Below are positions 50,337-59,009 of a DNA stretch of 60,983 nt, one piece after another. The DNA comes from Dehalococcoidia bacterium (GTDB taxonomy: Bacteria > Chloroflexota > Dehalococcoidia > Tepidiformales > Tepidiformaceae), in contig PQAO01000027.1 in assembly GCA_003104995.1 (NCBI GenBank), positions 220,289 through 281,271 on the forward strand. Reading direction: 5' to 3'. The notes under the pieces were generated by a model, which searched no databases, had not been told where the DNA came from, and worked only from the letters and a program-made list of their open reading frames with translations. Position 1 is the first letter of the stretch, and each line of letters opens with the position of its first letter. A program made the translations under genes and the position numbers.

Positions 50337-50567
50337 ATGAACACGCCCGTCACCCCTTACGTCCTCGCCGGGCGTATCCTTTCCATCATCGGCATGGCGC
50401 TCTCGGCCGCGTGTGCCATCCTGTTGTTCATCATCCCCGAATGGTGGTGGGGACTGGCGGCGACGCTGGCGTTTTTCCCGTTTTTTGGACTTATCGTGCT
50501 GGTGGAGCGCTACCAGGCGAAGCACGGGATGATCGGCCCGGAAATCCACGCGGACAGTGAAGACTAG
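50337..50567 (+). CDS. Small two-helix membrane protein
   Basis: This 76-residue protein has two hydrophobic helices (ILSIIGMALSAACAILLFII and WGLAATLAFFPFFGLIVLV) joined by a short PEWWW turn, and ends in a soluble acidic tail. The family is unknown. Its end overlaps the next gene's GTG start by 11 bases, so the two are coupled. Confidence 0.65.
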   Translation: MNTPVTPYVLAGRILSIIGMALSAACAILLFIIPEWWWGLAATLAFFPFFGLIVLVERYQAKHGMIGPEIHADSED

Positions 50568-51183
50568 GCTCGCCATCGCCGCCAGCCTGCTCAGCGTGGC
50601 GCTCGCGGGCTGTTCCGATGCGAGCGAATCGGGCGACACCGCCCTGGACCGGTACCTTTGCCAGCAGTCCGACCTGGACGGCCGCTTCCTCCAGCTCGTC
50701 TCGGGGGCGTTTTCGCGGGACGACCTGGGGGGCCTCGGCCTCGACCCTGCCGCCAGGAAGCGGGAGTACCGGGCGGCGGGGATGGAGCGCGGCCGGTTCG
50801 TCTTCTGGAAAGAAAGCCTCCCCAAACCACCGTTCGACCCACCGATGAACGTTGTCTGCCAGGTGCTCGTGTTCGAATCGCAAGAGCAGGCGGCTGACTG
50901 GGTCGCGAGCCTCGACGCCGACGCGGAGGACCTGGCAGCCTCGGGCATTCTCTGGCTCCCCGGGGGCCGGCGCCTGACGGAAGAGATCGCGCCGATCGTG
51001 GGCGCGCGGGCATTCCGGGTCACTGCCGAGGAGGGTCCCGCGCGGGTCACACTCATCGCGACCTACGCCGCCGAGGGGAGCATTGTCCGGAGCGTGTTCG
51101 CGGGGGACCGTGACGGGCGCGTGACCAGCGACTACGTCCGCGCCATCTGGGAGGCCCAGGCTACCCGTCTCGCCGGGGATTGA
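50557..51183 (+). CDS. Lipoprotein of unknown function
   Basis: The GTG at 50557 starts a clear lipoprotein signal (KTRLAIAASLLSVALAGC, then SDASE). The mature 190 residues form a small alpha/beta domain containing CQQSDLDGRFLQLVSGAF and a second Cys (VVCQVLVFES). No family is recognised. It overlaps the small membrane protein gene upstream and is followed by a terminator. It is anchored on the outer side of the membrane. Confidence 0.75.
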   Translation: MKTRLAIAASLLSVALAGCSDASESGDTALDRYLCQQSDLDGRFLQLVSGAFSRDDLGGLGLDPAARKREYRAAGMERGRFVFWKESLPKPPFDPPMNVVCQVLVFESQEQAADWVASLDADAEDLAASGILWLPGGRRLTEEIAPIVGARAFRVTAEEGPARVTLIATYAAEGSIVRSVFAGDRDGRVTSDYVRAIWEAQATRLAGD

Positions 51184-51213
51184 AACAGGCCGGGCTTTCG
51201 CGCCCGGCCTGTT
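51184..51213. terminator. Bidirectional terminator hairpin
   Basis: A perfect 12-base stem (AACAGGCCGGGC, 51184-51195, with 51202-51213) encloses a six-base loop between convergent genes. The next minus-strand gene ends 25 bases away, so it could stop transcription from both sides. Confidence 0.75.
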
Positions 51214-51237
51214 GGCGGAACAGCCAGGAGTCAGCTG

Positions 51238-52071
51238 CTACTTCGCCTCTTCCTTGATTTCCACGTCGTTGATGACGACGGGGTCGATGGGCTTGTCGCC
51301 GGCGCCAGTGGGCACCTTGCCAATCGAGTCGACAACGTCCTGGCCGCTGACGACCGTACCGAACGGATAGAACTTGTTGGCCGTCGGGTTATCGAAGTCG
51401 AGCGAGGGATTGTCCTTCAGGTTGATGAAGAACTGGCTGCCGAAAACGGACTGCCCACCCACCTTCGCCATGGAGACCGTGTACTTCAGGTTGCGCTCTT
51501 CGCTTGGCTCGTCGGCCGTCTGGTAACCCGGGCCACCTCCGCCGGTGCCGGTGGGGTCGCCGCCCTGGACGACGAAATTGTCGATCACACGGTGGAAGGT
51601 GATGCCGTCGAAATAGTCCTGCTGTGCAAGGAAGACGAAGCTGTTGACGGTGTTGGGAGCCTTGTCGGCGTTCAACTCGATGACGAAGTCGCCCTTGTTG
51701 GTCTTGACGGTCGCCGAATACTTCTTGGTCGCGGCATCGATGACAGTTTCGGCCTTTTCGAACGACTTGACGACGGCGGTCGGGCTGGCGGTGACAGAGC
51801 CTTCGGGAGTCTCGGAGCCGGTTGGCGTGTTGGTGGGGAGGATGTCGGGGTCGCCCTGGTTGAACCCATTGGTGGTGAGCAGCGCGCCGCCGACCATGAG
51901 GACGGCGACGACGATGCCGACGATGGCGAAGAACTTGACGTTGCCGAGCAGGTTCATCGGGAAGCCCGGCCGGTAGATATCGCTGCCCGCGCCGCTGCCG
52001 AGCTGGTAGTTCTTGCGGCGAGATGGTTCTTGCCGCAGGTGTTGCAGCTCGCGTCGTTTTCGCTTGGGCAC
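51238..52071 (-). CDS. Membrane-anchored cyclophilin-type peptidyl-prolyl isomerase
   Basis: The GTG at 52071 (GAGG seven bases upstream) gives 277 residues. A basic N-terminus is followed by one membrane segment (FFAIVGIVVAVLMVGGALL) and a Thr/Pro/Ser linker. The cyclophilin domain has ITFHRVIDNFVVQGGDPTG and FGSQFFINLKDNPSLDF. The protein is therefore an extracytoplasmic foldase that isomerises prolyl bonds. Its 3' end is guarded by the bidirectional terminator. Confidence 0.9.
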   Translation of the reverse strand: MPKRKRRELQHLRQEPSRRKNYQLGSGAGSDIYRPGFPMNLLGNVKFFAIVGIVVAVLMVGGALLTTNGFNQGDPDILPTNTPTGSETPEGSVTASPTAVVKSFEKAETVIDAATKKYSATVKTNKGDFVIELNADKAPNTVNSFVFLAQQDYFDGITFHRVIDNFVVQGGDPTGTGGGGPGYQTADEPSEERNLKYTVSMAKVGGQSVFGSQFFINLKDNPSLDFDNPTANKFYPFGTVVSGQDVVDSIGKVPTGAGDKPIDPVVINDVEIKEEAK

Positions 52072-52180
52072 GGGTGAAACCTCGTATCGGGGACGGCGCT
52101 CGAATGGCCTACTGCCAAGCAGTATACGAAGGGCCTGAATAGCGTCCAAACGAGACCGGGAAATGCCAGAGAAAGAGCCG

Positions 52181-53722
52181 TTATGGCCGGCGGTACCCGA
52201 TCCGGGTCAGCTCCTCGCGGGCGACATCGCGGTCGTCCCATGGGCGGGACTCAGTGCCGTAGACGATCGATTTTTCGTGACCCTTCCCGGCAACGACCAC
52301 GATGTCGCCGGGGGCCGCGCGGCGCAGCGCCTCGGCGATTGCTTCACGGCGATCCTCGATCTCGACGAAGTCCTGCCCGCGGACCCGGCCGGCGCCTTCG
52401 GCGTGACGGCCGATCTCCCGGACGATGGCCGCGGGGTCCTCTGAACGCGGGTCCTCGTTGGTGAAAACGGCGAAGTCCGCTCCTTCGGCCGCCGCGCGCC
52501 CGACGCCGAAGCGGCGGCCAGGATCACGTTCGCCGGCGGCGCCGACCACGATGATCAGGCGGCCCCGGCAGACCTCGCGCAGGACTTCCAACACCTTCCG
52601 AACGGCGTCGCCGGTGTGCGCATAGTCGACGATCACCTCGAACGGTTGCCCCTGCACGATGCGCTCCATACGCCCCGGCACTCCGGGACATGCACCCAGC
52701 CCCCGGGCGATGTCGCTCACACCGCCGCCGCAGGCGAGGCCCACGGAAGCCGCCGCGAGCGCGTTCATGACGTTGAAGACCGCCGGCAGCTGGATGGACG
52801 CTTCGGCCGTGCCGCGCGGGGTGACCAGCCGGAAGTCCGTGCCGTCGGCCCGGAGGACCAGGTTGTGGGCCACCACCGTGGCGTCCCGCGCCTCGAGTCC
52901 GAAGCTCAGCGGCTCGGCGCGGGAGCGTTCGAGCATGTAGTTCGCGGACGGATCGTCGGCGTTGACCACAGCCGTCTTGGCTATGCCCTTGTGCGTGGCG
53001 GTATCCAGTGCTTCGAAGAGCAGCCCCTTGGCCTCGCGGTAGGCTTCGAACGTCTTGTGGAAGTCCAGGTGGTCGCCGGTGATGTTCGTGAAGGCGGCGA
53101 TGTCGTACTCGACGTGGTCGAGTCGGTTGAGCGCCAGCCCATGGCTGGTGGACTCGACGATGGCGAACTCGCAGCCCGCGTCGGCCATGCGGCGCAGCAG
53201 GCGCTGCACCTCGTTCGCCTCCGGGGTGGTCATGCGATCGGTGACCTTGCCCGACTCGCCGGGGAAGTAGGTATCGACGGTGCCCAGGCGCCCGACCGAG
53301 CCTCCGGCTGCTTCGAGGACGGACGTGAGGAGGTGGGATGTGGTGGTCTTGCCATCGGTGCCGGTGATGCCGATGACGACCATGTCGCGACCGGGGTGCC
53401 CGTAGAACCAGGCGGCGGCAGCGGCGAGCGCGGGCCGCGTTCGGGGGACTTCGATGAGGGCCAGGGTGTCGTCCAGGCCCGCGGGGAGAGCGTGGCCCGC
53501 CTCGATGATCGCGGCGGCAGCTCCGGCCGCGGCAACCTGCGGCAGGAAGGAGTGGCCGTCAACCGTGAAGCCGGGGATGGCAACGAAGAGGGTGCCCGCG
53601 GCGGCGCGGCGCGAGTCGTGTTCGACGGCTTCAACGGTGGTCGTTGGGTCGCCGCGAAGGAGCCGGGCGGCCGGCAGTTCCTGGAGGAGCGCAGCAATCG
53701 TGCGTGGTTGGGCGTCGGTCAT
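52181..53722 (-). CDS. murE: UDP-MurNAc-tripeptide synthetase
   Basis: I choose the ATG at 53722; a GTG 30 bases further up is possible. The 513-residue Mur ligase has the ATP loop GITGTDGKTTTSHLL, TTPEANEVQRLLRRM, and the carbamylated-Lys region. The residue-3 selecting motif, DNPR in DAP-adding enzymes, reads NEDPRSEDP here. The amino acid added (meso-DAP, Lys or Orn) is therefore not settled; ornithine is common in the presumed phylum. The neighbouring downstream gene encodes an anchored cyclophilin; the upstream gene is the NUDIX enzyme. MurE stands apart from other mur genes here. Confidence 0.92.
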   Translation of the reverse strand: MTDAQPRTIAALLQELPAARLLRGDPTTTVEAVEHDSRRAAAGTLFVAIPGFTVDGHSFLPQVAAAGAAAAIIEAGHALPAGLDDTLALIEVPRTRPALAAAAAWFYGHPGRDMVVIGITGTDGKTTTSHLLTSVLEAAGGSVGRLGTVDTYFPGESGKVTDRMTTPEANEVQRLLRRMADAGCEFAIVESTSHGLALNRLDHVEYDIAAFTNITGDHLDFHKTFEAYREAKGLLFEALDTATHKGIAKTAVVNADDPSANYMLERSRAEPLSFGLEARDATVVAHNLVLRADGTDFRLVTPRGTAEASIQLPAVFNVMNALAAASVGLACGGGVSDIARGLGACPGVPGRMERIVQGQPFEVIVDYAHTGDAVRKVLEVLREVCRGRLIIVVGAAGERDPGRRFGVGRAAAEGADFAVFTNEDPRSEDPAAIVREIGRHAEGAGRVRGQDFVEIEDRREAIAEALRRAAPGDIVVVAGKGHEKSIVYGTESRPWDDRDVAREELTRIGYRRP

Positions 53723-53761
53723 TCGCCAATCGTAGGCGGAAGGCAGGGTCACTGTCCCCGG

Positions 53762-54325
53762 TTACATGGCCTGCATGAGGTCCAGGAAGTTCCCAAGCAT
53801 GCGGGCGGTAGCGCCCCAGATGAGGTCATCGCCGAACCGATACGACTGGAACGTGTACTCCCGGCCGTTGATGACGCGCCGGTCGGGGATGAGATTGCGT
53901 GGGTTGAGCAGGTGTTCAAGCGGGACTTCGAGCAGGTACGCCACCTCGTGGGAGCTGACGTGCCACTCGTACGGGTAGCGATCGAGCCAGCCGACGTAGG
54001 GCGTCACGAGGAAGTTCGAGACAGTCACCATGTCGTCCAGCTGCCCCAGCACGTCAACGTGGCCGGGGTCGACGCCGATCTCCTCGTGGGTCTCGCGCAG
54101 AGCCGTGTGGAGGACGTGCGGATCGCCGGGGTCCATGGCGCCGCCCGGGAAGCTGATCTGGCCCTTGTGGTCGCGCACGCTCTCCGTGCGTTTCTGGAAG
54201 ATGACGTGCGGCCCGCCCGGGCGTTCGTGAAGGAGCACCAGCACACCTGCTGGTGGAGGGAGGGGGTCGGGCCGCTGGGCCTGGGGCACATACGCCGCGA
54301 GCAAGCGGCGCAGATCGTCTCTCAT
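53762..54325 (-). CDS. NUDIX CoA pyrophosphatase
   Basis: This is a 187-residue NUDIX hydrolase. The Nudix box runs from GGAMDPGDPHVL to LRETHEEIGV with the REXXEE core. The upstream SFPGG and downstream YVGWLDRYPYEWHVSS elements match the CoA-diphosphatase (NudL/PCD1) group, which splits CoA into 4'-phosphopantetheine and 3',5'-ADP. The start overlaps the upstream small protein gene by four bases (ATGA). Confidence 0.9.
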   Translation of the reverse strand: MRDDLRRLLAAYVPQAQRPDPLPPPAGVLVLLHERPGGPHVIFQKRTESVRDHKGQISFPGGAMDPGDPHVLHTALRETHEEIGVDPGHVDVLGQLDDMVTVSNFLVTPYVGWLDRYPYEWHVSSHEVAYLLEVPLEHLLNPRNLIPDRRVINGREYTFQSYRFGDDLIWGATARMLGNFLDLMQAM

Positions 54326-54768
54326 ATCAGGCGGTTCGTGAACTCCCTGCGGCGTGTGGATTCGATCAATTCGGCCCAGATGCGCTCGTCCATGGCATGT
54401 GCCTCGGGCGTTGCGACCTGCTCGACACCCGCGTGGAGCGCAATCAACCCTCCACGCAGGGCGTCATTTTCGGCGAGAAGCGACGACACCCGGAAGTCGG
54501 GCGCGGCCGGCGTGGCGATCGCGGCGGAGACTGCCGCGGCGGTATCGCCACTCACCAGGGAGAGGCCATCGTTGAGAATGGCGCGCACAGCGCGGTTTTC
54601 CGATACCAGGCGGTCGGCTGCCCGGTCGAACTCCTCGGCGGTCATCATCGCAAGCGAGCCGGCGGTGCCGACCGTCTGCAGGCCAAAGGGCGTGCGGATC
54701 TCCTGCATGACGTTCGTCAGGAGATTCACCGCGACACCCTGCAAGACGCGTCCCGGATCTGGCCTCAT
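54322..54768 (-). CDS. Unknown 148-residue protein between a kinase and a NUDIX gene
   Basis: The ATG at 54768 has GGGGAGG five bases upstream and overlaps the APH-like stop by four bases. The product is helical: QGVAVNLLTNVMQEIRTPFG, TAEEFDRAADRLVSENRAV, LLAENDALRGGLIALHAGV. No family is recognised. It is locked between two genes by ATGA overlaps on both sides, so it is very likely translated with them. A role as a partner of the phosphotransferase is a guess. Confidence 0.7.
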   Translation of the reverse strand: MRPDPGRVLQGVAVNLLTNVMQEIRTPFGLQTVGTAGSLAMMTAEEFDRAADRLVSENRAVRAILNDGLSLVSGDTAAAVSAAIATPAAPDFRVSSLLAENDALRGGLIALHAGVEQVATPEAHAMDERIWAELIESTRRREFTNRLI

Positions 54769-55781
54769 GCTATCCTCCCCATGGTCCGGAGCAGATACTG
54801 GTCCTGACCGTTGATGAGCGTGTACGCCACGAGCGGCAGGATGAGCTCGTTGGTGCGGCCCTCCTGGAATGAGCGCGCGCCGGTGAGCCAGATCCCCTGG
54901 CATTTCACATGGCTGAACACCTCCCACCAGTGTAGCGCAGCCCGGTCGGCCGTCAGTCCACTGGCACGTTCCCAGTGGGCGATCGCGGTCTCACGGTCGA
55001 CGATCCCGCCGGGTCGGCCGTCCTTGGTCCATTGCCATGATTCGTTGAACGACCAGGCAAGGTCCTCGATCGGGTCGCCGAAGTGGGCCATCTCCCAGTC
55101 GACGATGCCGTGGATGGAGCCATCGGCCTGATAGAGGAAGTTGCCAACGCGGTAGTCGCCGTGGACAACGCCGATGCGCTGGGCAGGGGGCGGGGGGTTA
55201 GCGCGGAGCCAGCGGATGGCTCCGCGCATGATCGGCTGGGGGCTCAGCTCCTGCTCGTTGATGATCCGTTCCCAGTGGCCGAGCTCCTTCTCCCAGGCGG
55301 TCGCGGGCGTGGGGGCCTCGGCAACACGCGCGGCCGGCGAACCTTCCCAGTCCAAGGTCGAGATGACGGCGAGTATTTCGTACATATTCCGCGCAATCTC
55401 TGGCTGAACGTCCGTGAAGGGCGGCGCGATGATGACGCGGGGGCCGGATTCGCATCCCAGGATGCGGTCCATGATGAAGAACGGCCCACCGAGGATGCTG
55501 GCGTCAGGTTCGAGCCAGCGCATGCGCGGAACTGGCACCTTCGAGCCCCGGAACGTGGAGTAGAAGGCGTATTCGGCCTCGCGGTCGGTTTCGAGGAGGC
55601 TGGCGGGTGGGTCCTTGCGGAGGACGAACGCCTCGACCTTCTCCTCGCCTCCGTCGTGCCACGAGGCATCGAACATCCACGTTTCGCGGGAGGCGCCGCC
55701 GGGGATGCGCGAAAGGTTGCTGACGCGGACGTGCTCCGCGGGGAGCCTGGCTTCGAGGTAATGTGCTAACTGGGCTTCCAT
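54765..55781 (-). CDS. APH-family (aminoglycoside-phosphotransferase-like) kinase
   Basis: The ATG at 55781 (MEAQLAHYLEAR) gives 338 residues; the frame extends 37 codons further without support. The kinase has SRIPGGASRETWMF as nucleotide loop, VVHGDYRVGNFLY with the catalytic Asp, and GIVDWEMAHFGDP with the metal-binding Asp. Proteins of this group (ACAD11-like) usually sit with acyl-CoA genes, where they phosphorylate small hydroxyl metabolites such as 4-hydroxy acids, not antibiotics. The substrate here is unknown. Confidence 0.82.
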   Translation of the reverse strand: MEAQLAHYLEARLPAEHVRVSNLSRIPGGASRETWMFDASWHDGGEEKVEAFVLRKDPPASLLETDREAEYAFYSTFRGSKVPVPRMRWLEPDASILGGPFFIMDRILGCESGPRVIIAPPFTDVQPEIARNMYEILAVISTLDWEGSPAARVAEAPTPATAWEKELGHWERIINEQELSPQPIMRGAIRWLRANPPPPAQRIGVVHGDYRVGNFLYQADGSIHGIVDWEMAHFGDPIEDLAWSFNESWQWTKDGRPGGIVDRETAIAHWERASGLTADRAALHWWEVFSHVKCQGIWLTGARSFQEGRTNELILPLVAYTLINGQDQYLLRTMGRIA

Positions 55782-55904
55782 GAGGCCCGAATCGTGTCGC
55801 TCGTGAACAGGAGTGTCAAACCTGAAAACGGGCCCTGCTGGCGATGCTTCCCCGGGTAGATGATCGCGATCATCACGGATTCGGGCGGGCACCGGGATCG
55901 GCGG

Positions 55905-56498
55905 CTAGAGCGAACCCTTCGTGCTCGGGATGTCGCCTCCGCGCCGCGGGTCGATCCTGACGGCGGCGTCGAGCGCGCGGGCCATGGCCTTGAACGCCGC
56001 TTCGATCTTGTGATGGTCGTTCACCCCGGCCAGCACCGAGAGATGGAGGTTGATCTTCGCCGCGAACGCGAACGACTCGAGGAAGTGGTTGAACAGGTCG
56101 GGCGGCAGGCCGCCGATTTCGCGGCCGAGGAGGCGCAGGTCGAGCACGGCATAGGGACGGCCGCTCAGGTCGACGGCGGCGCGGGCGAGCGCTTCATCGA
56201 GCGGCATGTAGGCAGACCCCGCGCGGACCAGCCCGGCCTTGTTGCCGACAGCCTGCGCGAACGCCTCGCCCAGGCAGATCCCGATGTCTTCGACGGTGTG
56301 GTGCTGGTCGATCCAGAGGTCGCCGCTGCAGCGGACTTCGAGGTCGAACACACCGTGTTTGGCGATGTGGCTGAGCATATGGTCGAGAAAACCGACCCCC
56401 GTCTCGGTGACGAACTTCCCGGTGCCGTCGAGGTTCAGCGAAATGTCGATGCTGGTCTCGGCGGTGCGGCGCGAAACGGCGGCAGTGCGAGCGGTCAT
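55905..56498 (-). CDS. hisB: Imidazoleglycerol-phosphate dehydratase
   Basis: The ATG at 56498 gives 197 residues of the single-domain HisB, starting RRTAETSIDISLNLDGTG. The two metal-binding signatures are FLDHMLSHIAKHG and DLWIDQHHTVEDIGICLGEA, repeated as FAFAAKINLHLSVLAGVNDHHKIEAAFKA in the second half. It dehydrates imidazoleglycerol phosphate in histidine synthesis. It follows hisC with a 112-base gap; the gap has no clear riboswitch. Confidence 0.94.
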   Translation of the reverse strand: MTARTAAVSRRTAETSIDISLNLDGTGKFVTETGVGFLDHMLSHIAKHGVFDLEVRCSGDLWIDQHHTVEDIGICLGEAFAQAVGNKAGLVRAGSAYMPLDEALARAAVDLSGRPYAVLDLRLLGREIGGLPPDLFNHFLESFAFAAKINLHLSVLAGVNDHHKIEAAFKAMARALDAAVRIDPRRGGDIPSTKGSL

Positions 56499-56610
56499 CT
56501 GAGAGTTATCGCGTATAGGAGCGATTGGGTCGAATCGGGCAGGGCGCGGCCCGTGCGGAACGGTAGGCACCAGTTGGTTCCTGGGCGGGCCGGTCGCGGG
56601 GCTCCAGACG
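56499..56610. other. 112-base gap between hisC and hisB
   Basis: It is unusually long for this operon. Read on the minus strand it holds CTATACGCGATAAC near the hisB start, so an extra promoter is possible. I see no T-box core or terminator. Confidence 0.4.
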
Positions 56611-57681
56611 TTATAGGGCGCTGAGTGCCGCGAGTAGCGCGTCGGTGTCTTCCGGGCGGCCGGCGCTGATGCGGATGTAGTTCGCGAGGTCCGGCCGATC
56701 GTAGTAGCGCACGAGCACGCCGCGGCTCCGGAGTGCTGCCGCCACGTCCTTCGCAGGGCGGCCCTCGACGGCGAAGAGCACGAAGTTAGCCTGCGACGGG
56801 ATCGGCGTGAGCCAGCCGAGTTCGGCGACCTTCGCTGCCATCCGGTCGCGTTCGGCGACGATGCAGGCGATGGTCTCGGAGATCTCGGGCCAGTGGGCGA
56901 TTGCCGATCGAGCACCCGCATCCGCGGCAACATTGACGTTGTACGGCTGCTTGAGCGACATCATGTGGCGGGCGAGCTCAGGGTTGCTGATGGAGTAGCC
57001 GACACGGAGGCCCGCGAGCCCCGCCCACTTGCTGAACGTCCGCAGCACCACCAGGTTGGGATGCTCAGCGATGAGTGGCACTACCGACTGCCCACCGAAC
57101 TCCACGTAGGCCTCGTCGACCACGATTAATGCATCGAGCGAGCAGAGGGCGTCCAGCTCGGCGAGGTTCACCGGGTTGCCGGTCGGGTTGTTCGGCGACG
57201 TAAGGAAGACGATCCCGGCGCCACCGTGGACCGCGTGGCGAAGGGCAACCACATCGAGGTCGAAGTTGGGCCGCCGGGGCACTTCGACGGGCGTGGCCCG
57301 CGAGATCCGGGCGAGGAAGCGGTACATCCCGAAGGTCGGCGTGGCGATAGCCACCGCCTTTGGCATCACGAGCCGGAGGAGGATGTCAATCAGGTCATCC
57401 GCACCGGTCCCCGCGACCACATTCCCGGCTTGGACGCCGGCGAAGCGCGCGATGGCCGCGCGCAGCGCCTGCTGGCCGGGGTCGGGGTAGATGTGGAAGG
57501 GCGCCTGGCGGATCGCCGCCAGTACGTCCGGGTGGGGGCCGTACAGGTTCTCGTTCGCATCGAGCTTGACCAGGCGGTCGACGGGCAGGCCGATCTCGGC
57601 GGCCAGCACGTCGAGCGGCTTTACCGGGACATACTCCTCGAGCTCTTCGAGGTCGTCACGAAGGAGGCTGCGCAGGTCCAT
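56611..57681 (-). CDS. hisC: Histidinol-phosphate aminotransferase
   Basis: These 356 residues give a class I aminotransferase. LDANENLYGPHPDVLAAIR is the HisC-like entry, and VVAGTGADDLIDILLRLV and FLTSPNNPTGNPV form the cofactor-binding part. TFSKWAGLAGLRVGYSI carries the PLP-binding Lys. It starts two bases after hisD and converts imidazole-acetol phosphate to histidinol phosphate. Confidence 0.94.
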   Translation of the reverse strand: MDLRSLLRDDLEELEEYVPVKPLDVLAAEIGLPVDRLVKLDANENLYGPHPDVLAAIRQAPFHIYPDPGQQALRAAIARFAGVQAGNVVAGTGADDLIDILLRLVMPKAVAIATPTFGMYRFLARISRATPVEVPRRPNFDLDVVALRHAVHGGAGIVFLTSPNNPTGNPVNLAELDALCSLDALIVVDEAYVEFGGQSVVPLIAEHPNLVVLRTFSKWAGLAGLRVGYSISNPELARHMMSLKQPYNVNVAADAGARSAIAHWPEISETIACIVAERDRMAAKVAELGWLTPIPSQANFVLFAVEGRPAKDVAAALRSRGVLVRYYDRPDLANYIRISAGRPEDTDALLAALSAL

Positions 57682-57683
57682 CG

Positions 57684-59009
57684 CTAGCGCCCCTGGAGCC
57701 GTCGCTCGAGAGCATGGGCGTGGCCAGTGAGACCCTCGGAGCGGGCGATGATGGCGGCGTAGTGGTTCAGCTCTTCCATGTCGTCGTCAGGGAGGTTGAT
57801 CACGGCCATGCGTTTCAGAAAGTCGCCCACGCCAAGGGGGCCGCTCCAGCGGGCGCTGCCGCCGGTGGGCATGGTGTGGCTGGGGCCCGCGGTGTAGTCG
57901 CCGACGGCTTCGGGCGAGGCCTCTCCAAGGAAGAGTCCGCCAGCGTTGCGGACCTTCATCGCGTAGGCGGTCGGGTTTTCGACACAGAGGCAGAGGTGCT
58001 CGGGCGCGTAGTAGTTGGCCAGCTCGATGGCGTGGTCGATGTCGTTCACGAGGATGCAGCCGCCGCGGTTGTCGAGTGCCGCGCGGGCGATCTTCGCGCG
58101 CTCCAGCGTACGCAGCTGGCGCTCGATGGCGCTCGCAACCTCGTCGGCCAGGTAGTGCGACGGGGTGAGGAGGATGGGGCTGGCAAGAGCATCGTGCTCT
58201 GCCTGGGCGATCAGGTCGGCTGCGACAAACTCGGGGTTGGCCGACTCGTCCGCAATGATGACGGTCTCGGTCGGGCCGTAGATGCTGTCGATGCCGACGT
58301 CGCCGAAGACCTGCTTTTTCGCAATGGTGACGAACAAGCCGCCCGGGCCGGCGATCTTGTCGACGCGGGGGATGGTCTCGGTGCCGTAGGCGAAGGCGGC
58401 GATACCCTGGGCGCCTCCCGCCTTGTACACGCCATCGACGCCCGCGATGTCGGCGGCGACGAGTTTGACCGGCGGCACGGTGCCATCGGGGAGCACGGGG
58501 CTGGCCAGGTAGACCTCATCGACGCCAGCGACGCGAGCCGGGATCGCACACATGAGGACCGTGCTGGGGAGCGGCGCGCGTGTGCCGGGCACGTAGATGG
58601 CGGCCTTCTGGAGCGGGCGGGTTATCTGGCCCAGCCCGTTATTCTGGAAGTCGAGCATGGCGCCGCGGAGCTGCTGTTCATGGTAGCTGCGGACGCGTTT
58701 GGCAGCGAAGTTCAGGGCTTCGACGAGCTCGCTATCGAGCGTGTTGTAGGCGGCGGCGATTTCATCGCGGCTGACCTTCAGGTCGCCGACGGTGGCTCCG
58801 TCGAGCTTGGAGTTGTAGTAGCGGACAGCGTTGTCGCCGTCCTCGCGGACGTCGCGGATGATGCGGCGGACGACCTCATCGGGGCTGAGTTCCTGGCCAA
58901 ACGTACGGAACGTAGTCTCCCGGATCTCCATGGGGAGTTCCTCGGTTTCGAGCGGACGGCGGGAGAGCAAGAGCTGCTTGCCCTCTTCGGCATTGCGGAT
59001 TATCCGCAT
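57684..59009 (-). CDS. hisD: Histidinol dehydrogenase
   Basis: This 441-residue enzyme has all HisD landmarks: YVPGTRAPLPSTVLMCAIPA, GGAQGIAAFAYGTETIPRVDKIAGPG, DLIAQAEHDALASPILLT with the zinc-binding Gln/His, and APEHLCL. HisD oxidises histidinol to histidine in two NAD-dependent steps. Its start overlaps the upstream phospholipase-like gene by 10 bases, and hisC follows in two bases. Confidence 0.95.
   Translation of the reverse strand: MRIIRNAEEGKQLLLSRRPLETEELPMEIRETTFRTFGQELSPDEVVRRIIRDVREDGDNAVRYYNSKLDGATVGDLKVSRDEIAAAYNTLDSELVEALNFAAKRVRSYHEQQLRGAMLDFQNNGLGQITRPLQKAAIYVPGTRAPLPSTVLMCAIPARVAGVDEVYLASPVLPDGTVPPVKLVAADIAGVDGVYKAGGAQGIAAFAYGTETIPRVDKIAGPGGLFVTIAKKQVFGDVGIDSIYGPTETVIIADESANPEFVAADLIAQAEHDALASPILLTPSHYLADEVASAIERQLRTLERAKIARAALDNRGGCILVNDIDHAIELANYYAPEHLCLCVENPTAYAMKVRNAGGLFLGEASPEAVGDYTAGPSHTMPTGGSARWSGPLGVGDFLKRMAVINLPDDDMEELNHYAAIIARSEGLTGHAHALERRLQGR

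Noticed and set aside
52616..54814. A 732-codon plus-strand open frame
   Set aside because: It is antisense to murE, the NUDIX gene and the small protein; no domain signal.
56499..56610. T-box riboswitch before hisB
   Set aside because: No AGGGTGGNACCGCG-type core or antiterminator pair could be found.
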